Numbered from the stretch's first letter, positions 41,143-52,045 are shown. The stretch: DNA of 64,000 nucleotides from Isochrysis galbana (GCA_018136815.1 CM030945.1:904605-968604); one strand, 5' to 3'. Notes: a model not told the origin generated them from the letters alone. Program-made: numbers and translations.

Positions 41143-41945
41143 GCACCTCGTGTTGTTGGCAGGGGGAGATAACGCACGACTGCCGGGTTCGGAACGGGGA
41201 ACTTCTCACAACGAATGGCAAACCACAAATAAACCAACACATACAACGCGCGCGCGCGCGCACACACACACATACACACACGCCCGCTTCCTCCCACATC
41301 TGTTTTGCACATATCTCACGTCTTGTCACATGTAGCACTACGGACATGCGTGCACTCGATTGAAACTAAAAAAAGCTAAACAAGGCGCTCACTGCGAAAG
41401 TCCTTAGCTTGCTTCCGCAAGTGAGATCGGCGACACTAGCCGCAAGTCGGCCCTGTACCTTCCGCCGACTCCAAGTCGGATTGCAGCCGTATTCGCCGCG
41501 AACGCTTCGTTGGGCGACTGTCCTCAGCTATTTTCCAGGACAATACAAACGTGCTTGCGGCAGGTTGAAGGTCCGGCTGCGAACCACGCGGCGCCGAGCT
41601 GCTGCGCGCTTCATTGCTTCATCGGGCACTTGCCAGCACGTGACGGGAACGCTTACCCCGATTGCCAACCGAGCAGATCATGCCACATGCCAGCGGTGCC
41701 CTCTGCTCCACGTTCCCCCCCCCACCCCCCACTCCACGTTCCATCCACAGTGCTCCATCCTACCCCTTCCAATCTTGTACATCTCATCCAAGACATTTCA
41801 GGAGTCGGTGATGTCGAGATTATTCAGGAGGCTATGGTCCCCAGATGATTGCAGTTTGGATGAAAGAGAGAGGGCGGCGATGGCAACGCCGTCATCGGTC
41901 AAGCATTGCTCTGGCCTGAATGTTTGAGACCATCCGAATGTCTGC
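41143..41945. other. Intergenic, no gene recognised
   Basis: 41247-41283 is a CG/CA dinucleotide tract. The rest, including the 3' side of SNU13, has no coding signature that I trust. Confidence 0.35.
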
Positions 41946-42679
41946 TTAGATGAGCAGCTTCTCGATTGAGTCCTTGAGCTGCTGAATTTGGTTTTTGAGC
42001 TGGGATCCCTCGTTGGTGGTGATAGAACAGGAAATGACGGGACGAGATACACCGCACGCGCGACCGAGCGCCTGTTTTATCGAGGGGTGTGGGCAGAGTG
42101 AACCAGGGCCAGCTCGAAAAGGGGCTGGTTGGTCTTTGCTTGGCTGGCAGGGCACACCTGCTTGTTGGGAACAAACACATACGGGACGTTCTTGTCCTCG
42201 CAAAGGAGCGGAAGGTGCAGCAGAATCTCGAGCGGCTCCGCGTCAGCGGCCATAACGATAAGTTCAGCAATACCTCGGTTAAGTGTCTTAGTGGCTGCGG
42301 AGCATTGGCGGAGATGGCCTCGTATGACGTTTTGGGTGTGCCCGGGCCCAGGCCAGCAAACAAGGGCGCGTCTCTCAGTGTGCGTATGATCCAGCGCCAG
42401 CTCTCCACCCGCATAATCCCATGCCGCTCACCCTCGTTGGCTCCCTTCTTCAGCTGCTTGAAGTTGGCCGCCTGCTGGATGACGTCGAGGATGGTGACAG
42501 TAAGGTTGGCGTCGGCGAGGGGGAAGGCCTTGGGGTTGACTTCGGCCTGAGAGAAAGCGAGGGGGGGATAAAGGGGGAAGGGGTGAGGGTGAGAACGCTG
42601 AAAAGTAACGGCGCGGGCCTGCCGCGCCGCCTGCGCGCGCCGGCCGGACGGCAGAAGAGGGGCCGCCAGCCTTCACCAT
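41946..42679 (-). CDS. SNU13: SNU13 / NHP2L1 (15.5K), L7Ae-family RNA-binding protein
   Basis: Core kink-turn-binding protein of U4 snRNP and box C/D snoRNPs. Four exons: 42679-42677 (ATG only), 42546-42432, 42294-42158 and 42071-41946; introns 42676-42547, 42431-42295 and 42157-42072, all GT-AG with consistent phases (0, 1, 0). The product is 126 residues, the normal size. Hallmarks: [88 protein letters not shown] and [19 protein letters not shown]. The RNA-contacting [12 protein letters not shown] loop is intact. The first exon contributes only the initiator Met: ATG is followed at once by GTGAAG, and the next exon opens after TCTCTCAG with GCC. I infer this because the family starts at this point; no other in-frame ATG is available. 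The gene looks fully functional. Confidence 0.95.
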
Positions 42680-42851
42680 CGCGCGGCGACGTCGGGGACA
42701 CGCGAAAGGGAGGGGGGGGGGGGGGGGGCTGCGGGGGCGTCTCCGGGCGAGTCCCTTCCCCCTACCGGTATCACCTCCTCTCTCCTCTCCCCTTCCCGTC
42801 CCCTTCCCCCTTCCTCCCCTCCCCCTCCCTTCCCGTGTATGTACTACTACA
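42680..42851. other. SNU13 upstream region
   Basis: G-run at 42711-42728, then pyrimidine-rich DNA. Presumed promoter of SNU13; no specific element recognised. Confidence 0.4.
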
Positions 42852-42973
42852 GTAGGGGCGCACCATTCAGAAAACAGAGAATTTTGTCCTCTATGCTTTC
42901 CTTAGCGCTCGGCCGCGAGACCATAGGAGTTTCTTAAGCTGGGTTTCTTGCGCGGTTTGCCGAGAGCTACAAC

Positions 42974-43482
42974 CCTAGGTGGGAAACCCGTGTTTACCGT
43001 GTTTCTATGAAGGCCAAAAACAGCCCGTTTTTACCGTGTTTCAAAACCCCTCCGTTTCAGGTACCGTGTTTGTACGGGTACGGGGGGGCGCGCCCAGTCG
43101 TGACAGCGCCATGCAGCGGCGCAGCGGCTCTGTGAGCTGCGGCGCGTAGGACGTAGGACGCGCACGCGCGCGCGTGCGCGCGATTGCGTGTGCATGTGCA
43201 TGTGCATGTGTGCGCGCGTGTGCGCGCGTATCAATTAATATTGATGGCTCACTTGTCACTTGCTCTTCCCACAATCTCCAATCAACAATCGGTAACCGTA
43301 CTTTTACTTTTTATTATTAGTTAGACAAGTAGCACGTAGGTAGCGTCGCGCAAGTGGCGCAAGGGGAGGCCCCCCTCGGCATCACTGTGTTTTGGACTGT
43401 TTTTGGCTGTGTTTCTTTGAAAGCCAAAAACAGCCTGTTTTTGCTGTGCTTGGAAAACTTTTGGCTGTGTTTCCCACCTAGG
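42974..43482. mobile_element. hAT-like miniature element with perfect TIRs
   Basis: 509 bp bounded by CCTAGGTGGGAAAC and GTTTCCCACCTAGG (14-bp perfect inverted repeats) and by 8-bp duplications GCTACAAC at 42966-42973 and 43483-43490. The empty site is present at 20 kb. Subterminal AAACAGCC/GGCTGTTT words recur, as expected for transposase binding. The middle (43080-43330) is unrelated and contains a GTGCATGT tract. No coding sequence. Confidence 0.95.
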
Positions 43483-43497
43483 GCTACAACATGTGTA

Positions 43498-44405
43498 TAG
43501 GGACAGGCCAGAGTCCACAGAGTTTCGTTTGAGACCTGCCCAAATTTCGTTCGATATTTCGCCAATATTTCGCGTTTCCCCACCCAAATTTCGACAAGAT
43601 TTCGCGGCGAACTTGTGGAGTTGCGCTCACGCGTACACGTGTACACGTGTACTGTGTACTGTGACTACGCCTACACCGATCGACGATACGCTATTATTTC
43701 TAGTCTTAACTATAAATTAATGCGAAGTATTATTAGTGTTAGTGTTAGTGTTAGTGTTAAGTTTAAGTATTAAGATGTGAGATATCAATCACCTATCATC
43801 ACCACATACATTACTCTGATTTAGTTATTTATAATTTGTAATTGTGGTTGAGCGCTCTGATAAACAAACCACAAGCCACGAGTCAGACCTCACTTTCACT
43901 TGTCACTTGTCACTTGTCATCATTCACGTGTCACGTTGGTTGTACCAGAGCATCAATGCGCACACTGGAGCTGATCGGACAACGAATTCATTTGCACGTC
44001 TCCAAACATGAACTTCAATAACGAAAACACGCGCTCACACGACGCGGAAGTTAGGTGACAAAGCAAAAGAAATACGGGCGGCTCGCGACCAAGCTGGAAG
44101 CTGAGAGTGCGCTTTGCCCTCCATCAATCAGCCACCAACTCCAACTCATGACGGAGGATACGTGAAGAGCCGTGGTTTTGCCGCGCGTCACGCGTCGGGA
44201 ATTTCGCTCCAGTCATTCCCTGCCCTCCCCCCCCCCCAAATAGTAATAGTAGTATATTTATTGCCCATCGACCCCCGCCCCCCCTTGGTATATTGTGTCC
44301 ATGTCCCTTAGACGGCCCAAATTTCGCGAAATTTCGAATGAAATCGACGCTCGGAAAATGAGCCCAAAGTTCGAAAAAAAATTCCGAAATCCTGGCCCGT
44401 CCCTA
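43498..44405. mobile_element. hAT-like non-autonomous element
   Basis: 908 bp with ends TAGGGACAGGCCAG and CTGGCCCGTCCCTA (13 of 14 matching). The left flank is CATGTGTA (43490-43497); the same word occurs after the element at 44420-44427, separated from the end by two copies of CATGCTA, so the duplication has probably been enlarged by slippage. CAAATTTCG/CGAAATTT motifs cluster near both ends. No transposase frame is seen. Confidence 0.85.
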
Positions 44406-44583
44406 CATGCTACATGCTACATGTGTAGAGGTTTCTTAGCGTGCTGCTTTCTTGTTCTTGTTCTTGTGATGGTGACCGGCGCTTTTGTCCCCTAGTTTCT
44501 TGCTACGGCGGCGCCTCTCATCACCTTTCCACCTCCTCTCTCCTCTCTCCCTCGCTGCTTGAGGAGCTTACGTTGCGAAGAAC

Positions 44584-44800
44584 TAGGGCGGTCAAACAGT
44601 TTTTTTGTAAGGGGTGAAAAAATGACCATCTCAGAATTGAGGAAATTTGAGGATTTTTTTCGGGAGAAAGTTCCCAATACACCCAACAAGCACATATCCG
44701 GGGCCCATTAGGACCCGGACCTCCCTCCCCCTTGGGCCCCCACAACAAAACGTAATCAAAAACTGACAAAAGACGCTAAAATCGCAAAAGCTTAAAAAGC
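44584..44800 (+). repeat. Repeat with AGGGCGGTCAAACAG end, copy 2
   Basis: About 85-90% similar by eye to 32684-32945. It enters repeat R exactly at AACTAGG and runs into the tandem duplication at 44798. Confidence 0.75.
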
Positions 44801-45218
44801 CCAACTTCGAACCGATGCCGGGCGCGCTGCGTGGCCGTTTTCGACGATCCATCCGGATGGGGGACCCCACCAGATACCAAACACGCATATCCCACCCGGA
44901 TGGTCACGCCAATCGGGCAGGCCGCGCGCCGAACCCTCGTCGAAATCACCCACCCGCCGAGCCCATTGAACGTTGAGCCGTGAGCCGTCGCCGAGGGAGG
45001 CCCGGAGAGCCCAACTTCGAACCGATGCCGGGCGCGCTGCGTGGCCGTTTTCGACGATCCATCCGGATGGGGGACCCTACACCCTACCAGATACCAAACA
45101 CGCATATCCCACCCGGATGGTCACGCCAATCGGGCAGGCCGCGCGCCGAACCCTCATCGAAATCACCCACCCGCCGAGCCCATTGAACGTTGAGCCGTCG
45201 CCGAGGGAGGCCCGACAA
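44798..45218 (+). repeat. 210-bp tandem duplication
   Basis: Two consecutive copies starting at AGCCCAACTTCGAACCGATG (44798 and 45008), running through CCATCCGGATGGGGGACCC, ACACGCATATCCCACCCGGA and CCATTGAACGTTGAGCCG. The copies differ by a few small indels and a C/T change. A stem-loop AACTAAGT-TTAT-ACTTAGTT follows at 45217-45236. Confidence 0.95.
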
Positions 45219-45408
45219 CTAAGTTTATACTTAGTTCGCCCATGGGGGGGCACGAGCCCCCCTCTCTGTCCACTCCTCCCCTGCCATGGGGGAGGAACCG
45301 GCAATGAGGAAGGAGCAAGGCCGGCGGCAGGCGCGGCGGAGGAGACGACTTCAGAGGTGCTGACGGGCCGAAGCCCGTCAGCAGAGGAAGGCGGGCAGGC
45401 GGGCTTGG
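45219..45408 (+). repeat. R1-family end and GC-rich repeat
   Basis: Begins with the R1 stem-loop and CATGGGGGGGCACGAG, then carries GACGGGCCGAAGCCCGTCAG and GCAGGCGGGCTTGG, words shared with 8586-8635 and 10165-10200. Confidence 0.5.
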
Positions 45409-48128
45409 TGTCGAGTCGAGCGCTACCGGAGGGCTCTGAGCCACTCCGTCGCGAGCGGCACCGGCGGCTAGCGCGGCGCTTTGTCCCTCCTCCCCACCGG
45501 GAGTCGGGTGAATGAAATTCTGGACTGGGTCGGGCAACCCCATTTGGGTGTCTGGACGGGGAACGAACGGCGAACGAAGGGCTGTGGGGCGGCGAGGCGC
45601 TCCTAGCGGCCCTAGTGTGTTGGGTTTTGAGAGATTGTTAGACCTACAAAGAACTCTTCCCTCAGGGACGGAGCCTAGGCTGCTAGAGTGCAGCGACGCA
45701 GCGAACAACGACGGACAAAGAGCCTGAGAACAACAGGTTACACCGACTCACGAACACACCGGAATCATTCACCCAAACAAAGCAAATTATCAAGCAACCG
45801 CGACCCCAAATCACCGATAACTCAAACACGTCGCGAGAGACGGAGAGAGAGAGCGAGAGAGAGAGAGACTCCGCAGCGACGGCCGGAGCGTGTCTCCGTT
45901 GTAACTTCCCCACGTAGCGGAGAGTCCGAAGGGGAGCGTCATGTCGCGCGACCACGGCGATCACTTTGGATACAGATCGCAACGAGATGTCTTCACGACC
46001 GAATAAATCTTGCCGTTGAGCGTGAACCTTCTAGACGCTTCTAACGAACAACCCTGAGTAGCAACCAAGGGGAAGAAACACCAAAGGGGCCAAGGCTTGC
46101 ATGTAACTTGCATCAAGGGGAAAGATTCCCTCACCTAGGAAGCGAACCTACACCGATCTCCAAGGGGAGATGGCAAATTAAACCTCAAATCTCGAGCGGC
46201 TAGAGCAACCGACTCGCTCGCCAAAACCTTGACCGAGAAGAAAGAAGCAAGGACCTACAAGCCAAGGGTAGCGGACCTAGGGAATGTGAGAGGAAGTTTC
46301 CGAACGCCAACGCGAACGCCAAACGCGGGAAGGCAACGAAACCCTAACCAGGCCAAGCAGAACCTACGAAGAACAGGCCTGGACAACAACGAAAGTCAGC
46401 AGGTCCCAAGAAAGAACCGGAACCCAACAAGAAACAACAAGCCTTGCAAGAAGCTAAACAAGCCTTCACAAGGTAACTCGAGAGCCTGAGACAAGCGCGC
46501 AGCGAGTGACAGGCGACCTGGCTCCTTTGGGTCAAGATTACCCGAAAGGAGGAAACCTGGAATCTAGACCTGACAAACAGGCTAGAAGGAACGAAACAAG
46601 AACTCGAATTCTAGATCGCTAGGGACGAACCCTACCAACCTAGAAGTACCTGAGCTTCACCGTGTGGCCGCACGGCGAAGGACCTGGAAATAAGAGCCTG
46701 GAAATCGCATCATCTAGGATGAATGCGACACCCCCCGACTAAGATCGAGACGTCTCCCGATGTCGAGCGGTGAACCTGGAAACAGAGACCTGGAACCTGG
46801 AACCTGAGCTGACCAGAGGTGGCGGCCAGATCGCGTGAGGGCAGGGCGAGGAGATTTTTCCACTCGCTTACAACTGCCTCTCGCTCATCCATCCCCACCG
46901 CAAGGCAGGGGTCGCGAGGGTGGCGGAACGGCACCATCGGGGTCGGGCCCCGGTAAAGGCTCTGATCCTGGCGGCGGGGTTCCGATTTGGAGGTCGGGTA
47001 CGCCGACCGTGGAACCCTAGAAGCCGGAGAGGCGTGGCCCTTTGGGTCTAGAGCAGGAGGCTCGCCCATGGGTGGTTCCCTCTGAACCGGCCTAGCAGAA
47101 TCCGCAGCCGCCTCGGTCCGATCCATGGACGGACTTGAAGCGGGCTCTTGGCGGGCTTGGAGTAGCTGAGTCAGGGCTTTGAACCCTGCTTCAACTTGAT
47201 CCCGGAGAAGCCCCTCCCTCGCCTCTGCCGCGGCAAGGGATGACTGCAGGCGCTCCACAGCCCCTTTTAGGGTGTTGGTCTGCGCTTGAAGCCTTGCCAT
47301 TTCCGCATCCTGACGCGCCGCGGCCGTCTCGATCGGGGTGATCTCTTGATCAAGGACCCCTTTTGATGACGGCGGGGCATAGTCCCGGTAGGCGGGGCTT
47401 CGGAAGCTGATCACCTCAGCTTCACCCACCTCAGACTCATCATCTCGAAGGTGAGGAGGCGGGTCAAATTGAATCAGAGGGAGGGGACCCTCCTCCACCT
47501 CATGGGCCAACTCAGCGACGCTGAAGTTGGCTTCATGCGGGAGAGGGTCATGCTCCACCATGGCCCGCTGTGATTGCACCCGGTGGGTGCCGAGGGCAGC
47601 GGACCAAGACTCGCCATCCGCCACGAGCTGATCGGAGCCAGTCGTGGAGATAGCAGCCGGAGTGATGGGTGCCACTGGTGCAGCCTCAGAGGCCGTGGGA
47701 TCACTCGGACATCCAACGGGAACAGAAGCTGCAGCGGGCATAGAAGGTTCCCTGAGAGGTTCCTCCTCTGCGGCCGAGGACGCGAGCTTAGATTTCGTGC
47801 TTGTCGAGTCGAGCGCTACCGGAGGGCTCTGAGCCACTCCGTCGCGAGCGGCACCGGCGGCTAGCGCGGCGCTTTGTCCCTCCTCCCCACCGGGAGTCGG
47901 GTGAATGAAATTCTGGACTGGGTCGGGCAACCCCATTTGGGTGTCTGGACGGGGAACGAACGGCGAACGAAGGGCTGTGGGGCGGCGAGGCGCTCCTAGC
48001 GGCCCTAGTGTGTTGGGTTTTGAGAGATTGTTAGACCTACAAAGAACTCTTCCCTCAGGGAGGGAGCCTAGGCTGCTAGAGTGCAGCGACGCAGCGAACA
48101 ACGACGGACAAAGAGCCTGAGAACAACA
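45409..48128 (-). mobile_element. 2.7-kb unit bounded by 327-bp TG...CA direct repeats
   Basis: 45409-45735 and 47802-48128 are 327 bp each and differ at only one position that I found (GGGACGGAGCC versus GGGAGGGAGCC). Each starts TGTCGAGTCGAGCG and ends GAGAACAACA, the TG...CA form of long terminal repeats. The interior carries one minus-strand open frame (46710-47936) and about 1 kb of non-coding DNA. Against a classical LTR element: no tRNA primer-binding site, no polypurine tract, no 5-bp duplication, no pol, and the open frame starts inside the repeat. Its protein also resembles the LINE ORF1 at 36185. A non-autonomous LTR-type element or a partial tandem copy of a LINE 5' end both remain possible. 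Confidence 0.7.
46710..47936 (-). CDS. Retroelement gag/ORF1-like protein
   Basis: 408 residues from ATG 47936 (MGLPDPVQNFIHPTPGG), the first ATG in the frame. The N-terminal third is Ala/Ser/Pro-rich with STSTKSKLAS; an acidic middle follows (DDESEVGEAEVISF), then a coiled coil of about 70 residues (EMARLQAQTNTLKGAVERLQ, EAREGLLRDQVEAGFKALTQ) and a Pro/Arg-rich tail. The layout resembles gag or LINE ORF1 nucleic-acid-binding proteins, and STSTKSKLAS is close to STSTNSVLAP in the ORF1 at 36185. No zinc knuckle and no enzymatic domain. The frame ends at 46710. It is probably mobile-element-encoded; whether it is made is unknown. Confidence 0.6.
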   Translation of the reverse strand: MGLPDPVQNFIHPTPGGEEGQSAALAAGAARDGVAQSPPVALDSTSTKSKLASSAAEEEPLREPSMPAAASVPVGCPSDPTASEAAPVAPITPAAISTTGSDQLVADGESWSAALGTHRVQSQRAMVEHDPLPHEANFSVAELAHEVEEGPLPLIQFDPPPHLRDDESEVGEAEVISFRSPAYRDYAPPSSKGVLDQEITPIETAAARQDAEMARLQAQTNTLKGAVERLQSSLAAAEAREGLLRDQVEAGFKALTQLLQARQEPASSPSMDRTEAAADSARPVQREPPMGEPPALDPKGHASPASRVPRSAYPTSKSEPRRQDQSLYRGPTPMVPFRHPRDPCLAVGMDEREAVVSEWKNLLALPSRDLAATSGQLRFQVPGLCFQVHRSTSGDVSILVGGCRIHPR

Positions 48129-48584
48129 GGTCTCACCCTTAGAAGTTAACAGCCCTGTTTGACCGCCCTGCCTAGGACTTAGACTGAGGTCAGTTAGACG
48201 TTAGGCGGGTGTGCGTGTAGAATGTAGAATGAACTACTGCAACTTTTTCACTACATTTATACATTTATTATTCTGCCGACGAGAGGATGGCGGCTAAAAG
48301 TAGAATAAACTTGGAACTCACATCAAGACCACAAGGATGGATGAGCGAGTCCCGCCGCCTTCTCTCTCTCACAGGTCAATGGCCTCCCCTCCCCCTTTTC
48401 TATCCTTCTACTCCTGACCCTAGAAGACTATTTTGGGAAACGGAGCCAACTGGAGACGAACGAACGAACCATCACTTGTAGCCGAGAGAGAGAGCTCAGG
48501 TGGACTTCTCTCTCCCGTTCGCTGGATTCTAATTCATCTCAGCATTGTTCCAGAAGACAAGTTCGGCCGAGGTGTTCTCAAGAG
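48129..48584. other. Intergenic, no gene recognised
   Basis: 48152-48166 is CTGTTTGACCGCCCT, the complement of the repeat end seen at 32686 and 44586. The remainder shows no coding signature. Confidence 0.4.
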
Positions 48585-48893
<309 letters not shown>

Positions 48894-48902
48894 AGCGCGC
48901 GG

Positions 48903-50088
48903 ATGCGCTACGCAAAGGGCTCGCAGTACACCTCTCCCGAGTCGTACACGGGCGAGGTGGACCTGCGAGGGATTTGGAACGTTCCACTCGCCCAGCTCGA
49001 ACGGGACCGGCCGCCGACATGGTGAAAGAGGGAGAGAGGGAGAAGAGAGAGAGGGCGGGAAGGGAGGGAGACGACGAAAGAGGGGAAGAGAGAGGAGGGG
49101 AGGAGGGAGGGGGAGGAGGCAGGGGGAGGGGGAGCACCCGGGAGGATGGAGCGCTAGGGAGGGCGAGAAAGCCACTGCCGCCAGTCACGCTTAGGACGCC
49201 ATGCCTATTGGGGCCGTCTTTCCGAGCAGGGGCATGCAGAGTACTGTTCTAATTGGCCACCTTCCATGCAGTTAGTGGTCCCACACCGAGTGAATCAACT
49301 TGACCAAGCAGCCTGACCCGATCATTGGAGAAAAGCCACCTGTGTTCTCGACCATTCCTTTGATAGCCCTCTTCTTGTATGCGCTTTCACCTCAGGTACT
49401 TTGCCATTGGCTCAATGCCAGGCATGTTTCAACTCGAAGACTCTCCTGTACGCGACAAGGGCGGTCGAGGTGATGGCAGTGCAGGGAAGCTGCATCAGAC
49501 CCTGGTGTTCACCCTGCAAGTCTCTCTGCGCGTGTGCTGCATTTCTTGGGAGATGAGGGAGGTGCACACGTTTGAGCAACCTATGGAGGCCGAGCCGAAC
49601 ACGTGGCATAAAGATATTGGTGGCGGTCGGCGAGAGGTGAGCACTTGTGCGCACTGAGTAATGCCTCACCGGCACTTTTTATGGCTTCGCCGTCGAGGCT
49701 CAGTGACGATGAAAAGATCGCAGCAGCGCGTTCCCGTAGTTGAGAATGCCTTCCCTGGACCCATACCCAAGGATCTTTGGTCCCGGGTGCGCGCCTTCAC
49801 GTGTGCCTCATCTAATTGGGAGTAGCTCACCGGCATGTCCTGCTTTTCACTCGTTTCACATGCAGGTCCTCAAGTTTGTGAGCGATCATGAGGCGCTGCT
49901 CGAGTGGTGGGGCGCTGATGGCCAAATCGAGTGGACCAGGCAATGGTCGCTGCTTGGGGGCGGCTCTCTACAATTATAGTCAAAACTAGTCTCGAGTCGT
50001 GATTTTTTTAGTTTCTCCTATGCCACAGGCTGACTTCCACATCCGTTGCGCATGCATCGGCAATAAAGACGTGAGGTAAGCAAGCAGG
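48903..50088 (+). CDS. Unrecognised multi-exon gene
   Basis: Exon 1 (48903-49021) encodes [20 protein letters not shown] and [25 protein letters not shown] intron 49022-49395 joins a split Trp codon to exon 2 (49396-49636), [20 protein letters not shown] to [14 protein letters not shown]. Exon 3 is probably 49724-49786 ([20 protein letters not shown]), exon 4 starts at 49866 ([20 protein letters not shown], then IEW) and a further exon starts near 50035 ([16 protein letters not shown], ending before GTAAGC). The phase agreement of the first splices and the protein-like composition support a real gene. No family is recognised; WWG and the Cys pair near the end may be structural. The end of the gene is not found and a retrotransposon begins near 50520, so it may be truncated. 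The GA tract just upstream may lie in the leader or promoter. Confidence 0.55.
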
Positions 50089-50519
50089 AAAGGGGGACTT
50101 CGTTGCCTAGGAAAACCAAAGTTCGACCAGGATCTAGTCAAAGAAGCCGTTTGTTGCAGAGTGCAGCCGCTTGAGTATCCTCATATAGCTCAATATAGGT
50201 AGCAGTCGCCTGTGCATTCGAAGCAAAGTTGATCGTGGAAAAGACCCTTCAGACTCGTGTGCATTCGTGGGCGAGCGGATTGAGAGGTTGCGACTCGTCA
50301 TGTGCGAAAGCGGTGCATTCCTGTAGACCCGCAATCGTTGCACGGCGCGCGTGGTCGTGTTTAAAAACGGGGCAGGCTTATTTGAGCTAAATCAATCGCG
50401 CGCAAATGCAAATGTCTTCTTGCCTTCTCGCCGCGCGTGCAGTCTTGGGCCCACTACTTTCTACTCTCACGCACACGTTCTGCTCCACAGCCTGAGTGTG
50501 CCTGACGGGCCTCCCGGCC
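50089..50519. other. Intergenic or intronic, no gene recognised
   Basis: Could hold introns or further exons of the preceding gene; nothing certain. An open frame upstream of 50520 has no signature. Confidence 0.3.
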
Positions 50520-51680
50520 TCCTCGAGGGGAGTAAGAGATTAGAGCCCGGTGGGGACCAACTTCCTCATATACTCAATCCCGAGGGCTATTGGCTGCAAA
50601 CGTTGGCGGCCCCGAGGTCGTTCCATGCGGCAGTCAAGCGATCCGTAGACAAAATACTGTGGACGAACACGCGCACCGGGCGTAGACTACAATGGATAAA
50701 ACACCCTGAACTCCCCCTAAAAAACGCATCGGAGGAAGGACCCCATCTGGGGCTAGGCCTCCTAGACTGGGACAACCACGTCAAGGCGTTACAAGCCAAA
50801 TGGATACTGAATTACCTAGATGCACGGCAAGCGCAATGGAAGCAAGTGCTCGACGCATGGTTCTGCCGCACGAACCTAGGGAGAGCAGCGGTTCTATCGT
50901 CAAACCCCACGAACAAACTGACCGACGGGATATCAAGTAGGAGCAAACTCCCAGAGTTCTGGAAGAAGGCGCTAAACAACAGCCTCTGAGCATCAGTAGA
51001 GATGGCCTACTCTCGCAACCTATATGGGGCAGCCCGACGTATCCGGGACCCAAACTAAATCCCACGTGGATAAAACTATGGAACAGGCTTGAATGTAACA
51101 CCATACACAATGTGTTTCGAGACTATGGCGCGACGACGCCCTACACCAGCGAGGAATGCGCACAATACCTCAAAAATAACGATACATACATACATGTCCA
51201 AGGAGAATACATCCCAAGGGAAAAATTCTTAGAGTCATGGGACACAATAGTAACACACGCCAAGACAATAATGGCAACGCCAAGAAACACGGATAAAAAA
51301 GAAAACAAGAATGCTCGGCGAAAAGCCGGTGAACAAGCCGACCCGGGGTAACCGCCTCCCGAAGTACGCATAACGCAGGACGGGGAATACTACGCGAGAA
51401 TCAAAGGTATATGGCACGAAATGGAGCTTTCATACCTAGGCACACCAATAATTGGGGAGAGAATGATGGGCACCTCCTCAAACCTAAACCTAGACACGTC
51501 CCCCCCGGCACGATGGGGAGGAGGCTACAAATCCAACAAAAGAATCGAAAAACCCGCTAGCAGATGAATACACCGTAGACGGTGCAACGCCGCTAGACGA
51601 AACGGGAGTCGAACACATAACCAGAGCTCTCCAACAAGCGGGCCACAAAAGTAAACGCCTAGCCGGACCGAGTATAATAT
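50520..51680 (+). mobile_element. Non-LTR retrotransposon ORF2 C-terminal fragment
   Basis: Same protein region as 34390-35400: GYWLQTLAAPRSFHAAVKRS, DKILWTNTRTGRR, EEGPHLGLGLLDWDNHVKAL, KWILNYLDARQAQWKQVLDA, then after a frame change NLYG/PIWG, ECNTIHNVFRDYGATTPYTS and REKFLESWDTIVTHAKTIMA. A stop lies at 51349-51351, though similarity continues as PPPEVRITQDGEYYARIKGI. The copy is 5'-truncated and has frameshifts and stops, hence inactive. It abuts an inverted 3' end at 51683. Confidence 0.8.
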
Positions 51681-51682
51681 AA

Positions 51683-52045
51683 TAAAACATCTGAAGATTC
51701 GGGCTACTCATGCTAGCTATACGGGTCCACGTACTCACGGAACTCACTAACGACATCGCCTATACCCCAGTTTACTCACTCCCTTACACTACCCCCTTCA
51801 TTCCTTTGTCTTTGGTATCGGGGGGGGGGGGGCCGCGTGCACTACAACGGGCCAAGTGCAGGGGGTGGGCTGGGGCAGACCTGCTGGTGTGGTGTTCCTG
51901 TGGCAAAACAAACGTAGACGCCTGTTGCTCGTGACACTTCGTGCCCCTGGGGGGTCTCGGCCCCCTCTTCTCGCGTCTTTTTCAAGTGTCGCCGCGCTTT
52001 CGCGGCATTCGCATGTCGCTCGAGGTGTCGGCCTGAAAACATACC
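51683..52045 (-). mobile_element. Retrotransposon 3' end, inverted
   Basis: Reading on the minus strand it ends AGCCCGAATCTTCAGATGTT. It matches 30534-30837 in complement, including ACCGTAAACAGGCGTG, TGCCCCTGGGGGGTCTCGGC and CCCCCTTCATTCCTTTGTCT. Confidence 0.8.

Larger units (their letters stand above)
42852..44583 (+). repeat. Repeat R, copy interrupted by two elements
   Basis: 42852-42973, 43483-43497 and 44420-44583 together correspond to the intact copy at 19949-20235. The shared flanks include GCGGTTTGCCGAGAGCTACA before the first insertion and GTGTAGAGGTTTCTTAG after the second. At its right end the sequence leaves repeat R at AACTAGG, where another repeat (AGGGCGGTCAAACAG) begins. 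Confidence 0.92.

Noticed and set aside
40914-41363. Open frame encoding a repeated Ala-His-Lys-Ser peptide
   Set aside because: Produced by the 17-bp minisatellite, which stays open in all six frames; no start context or flanking coding sequence.
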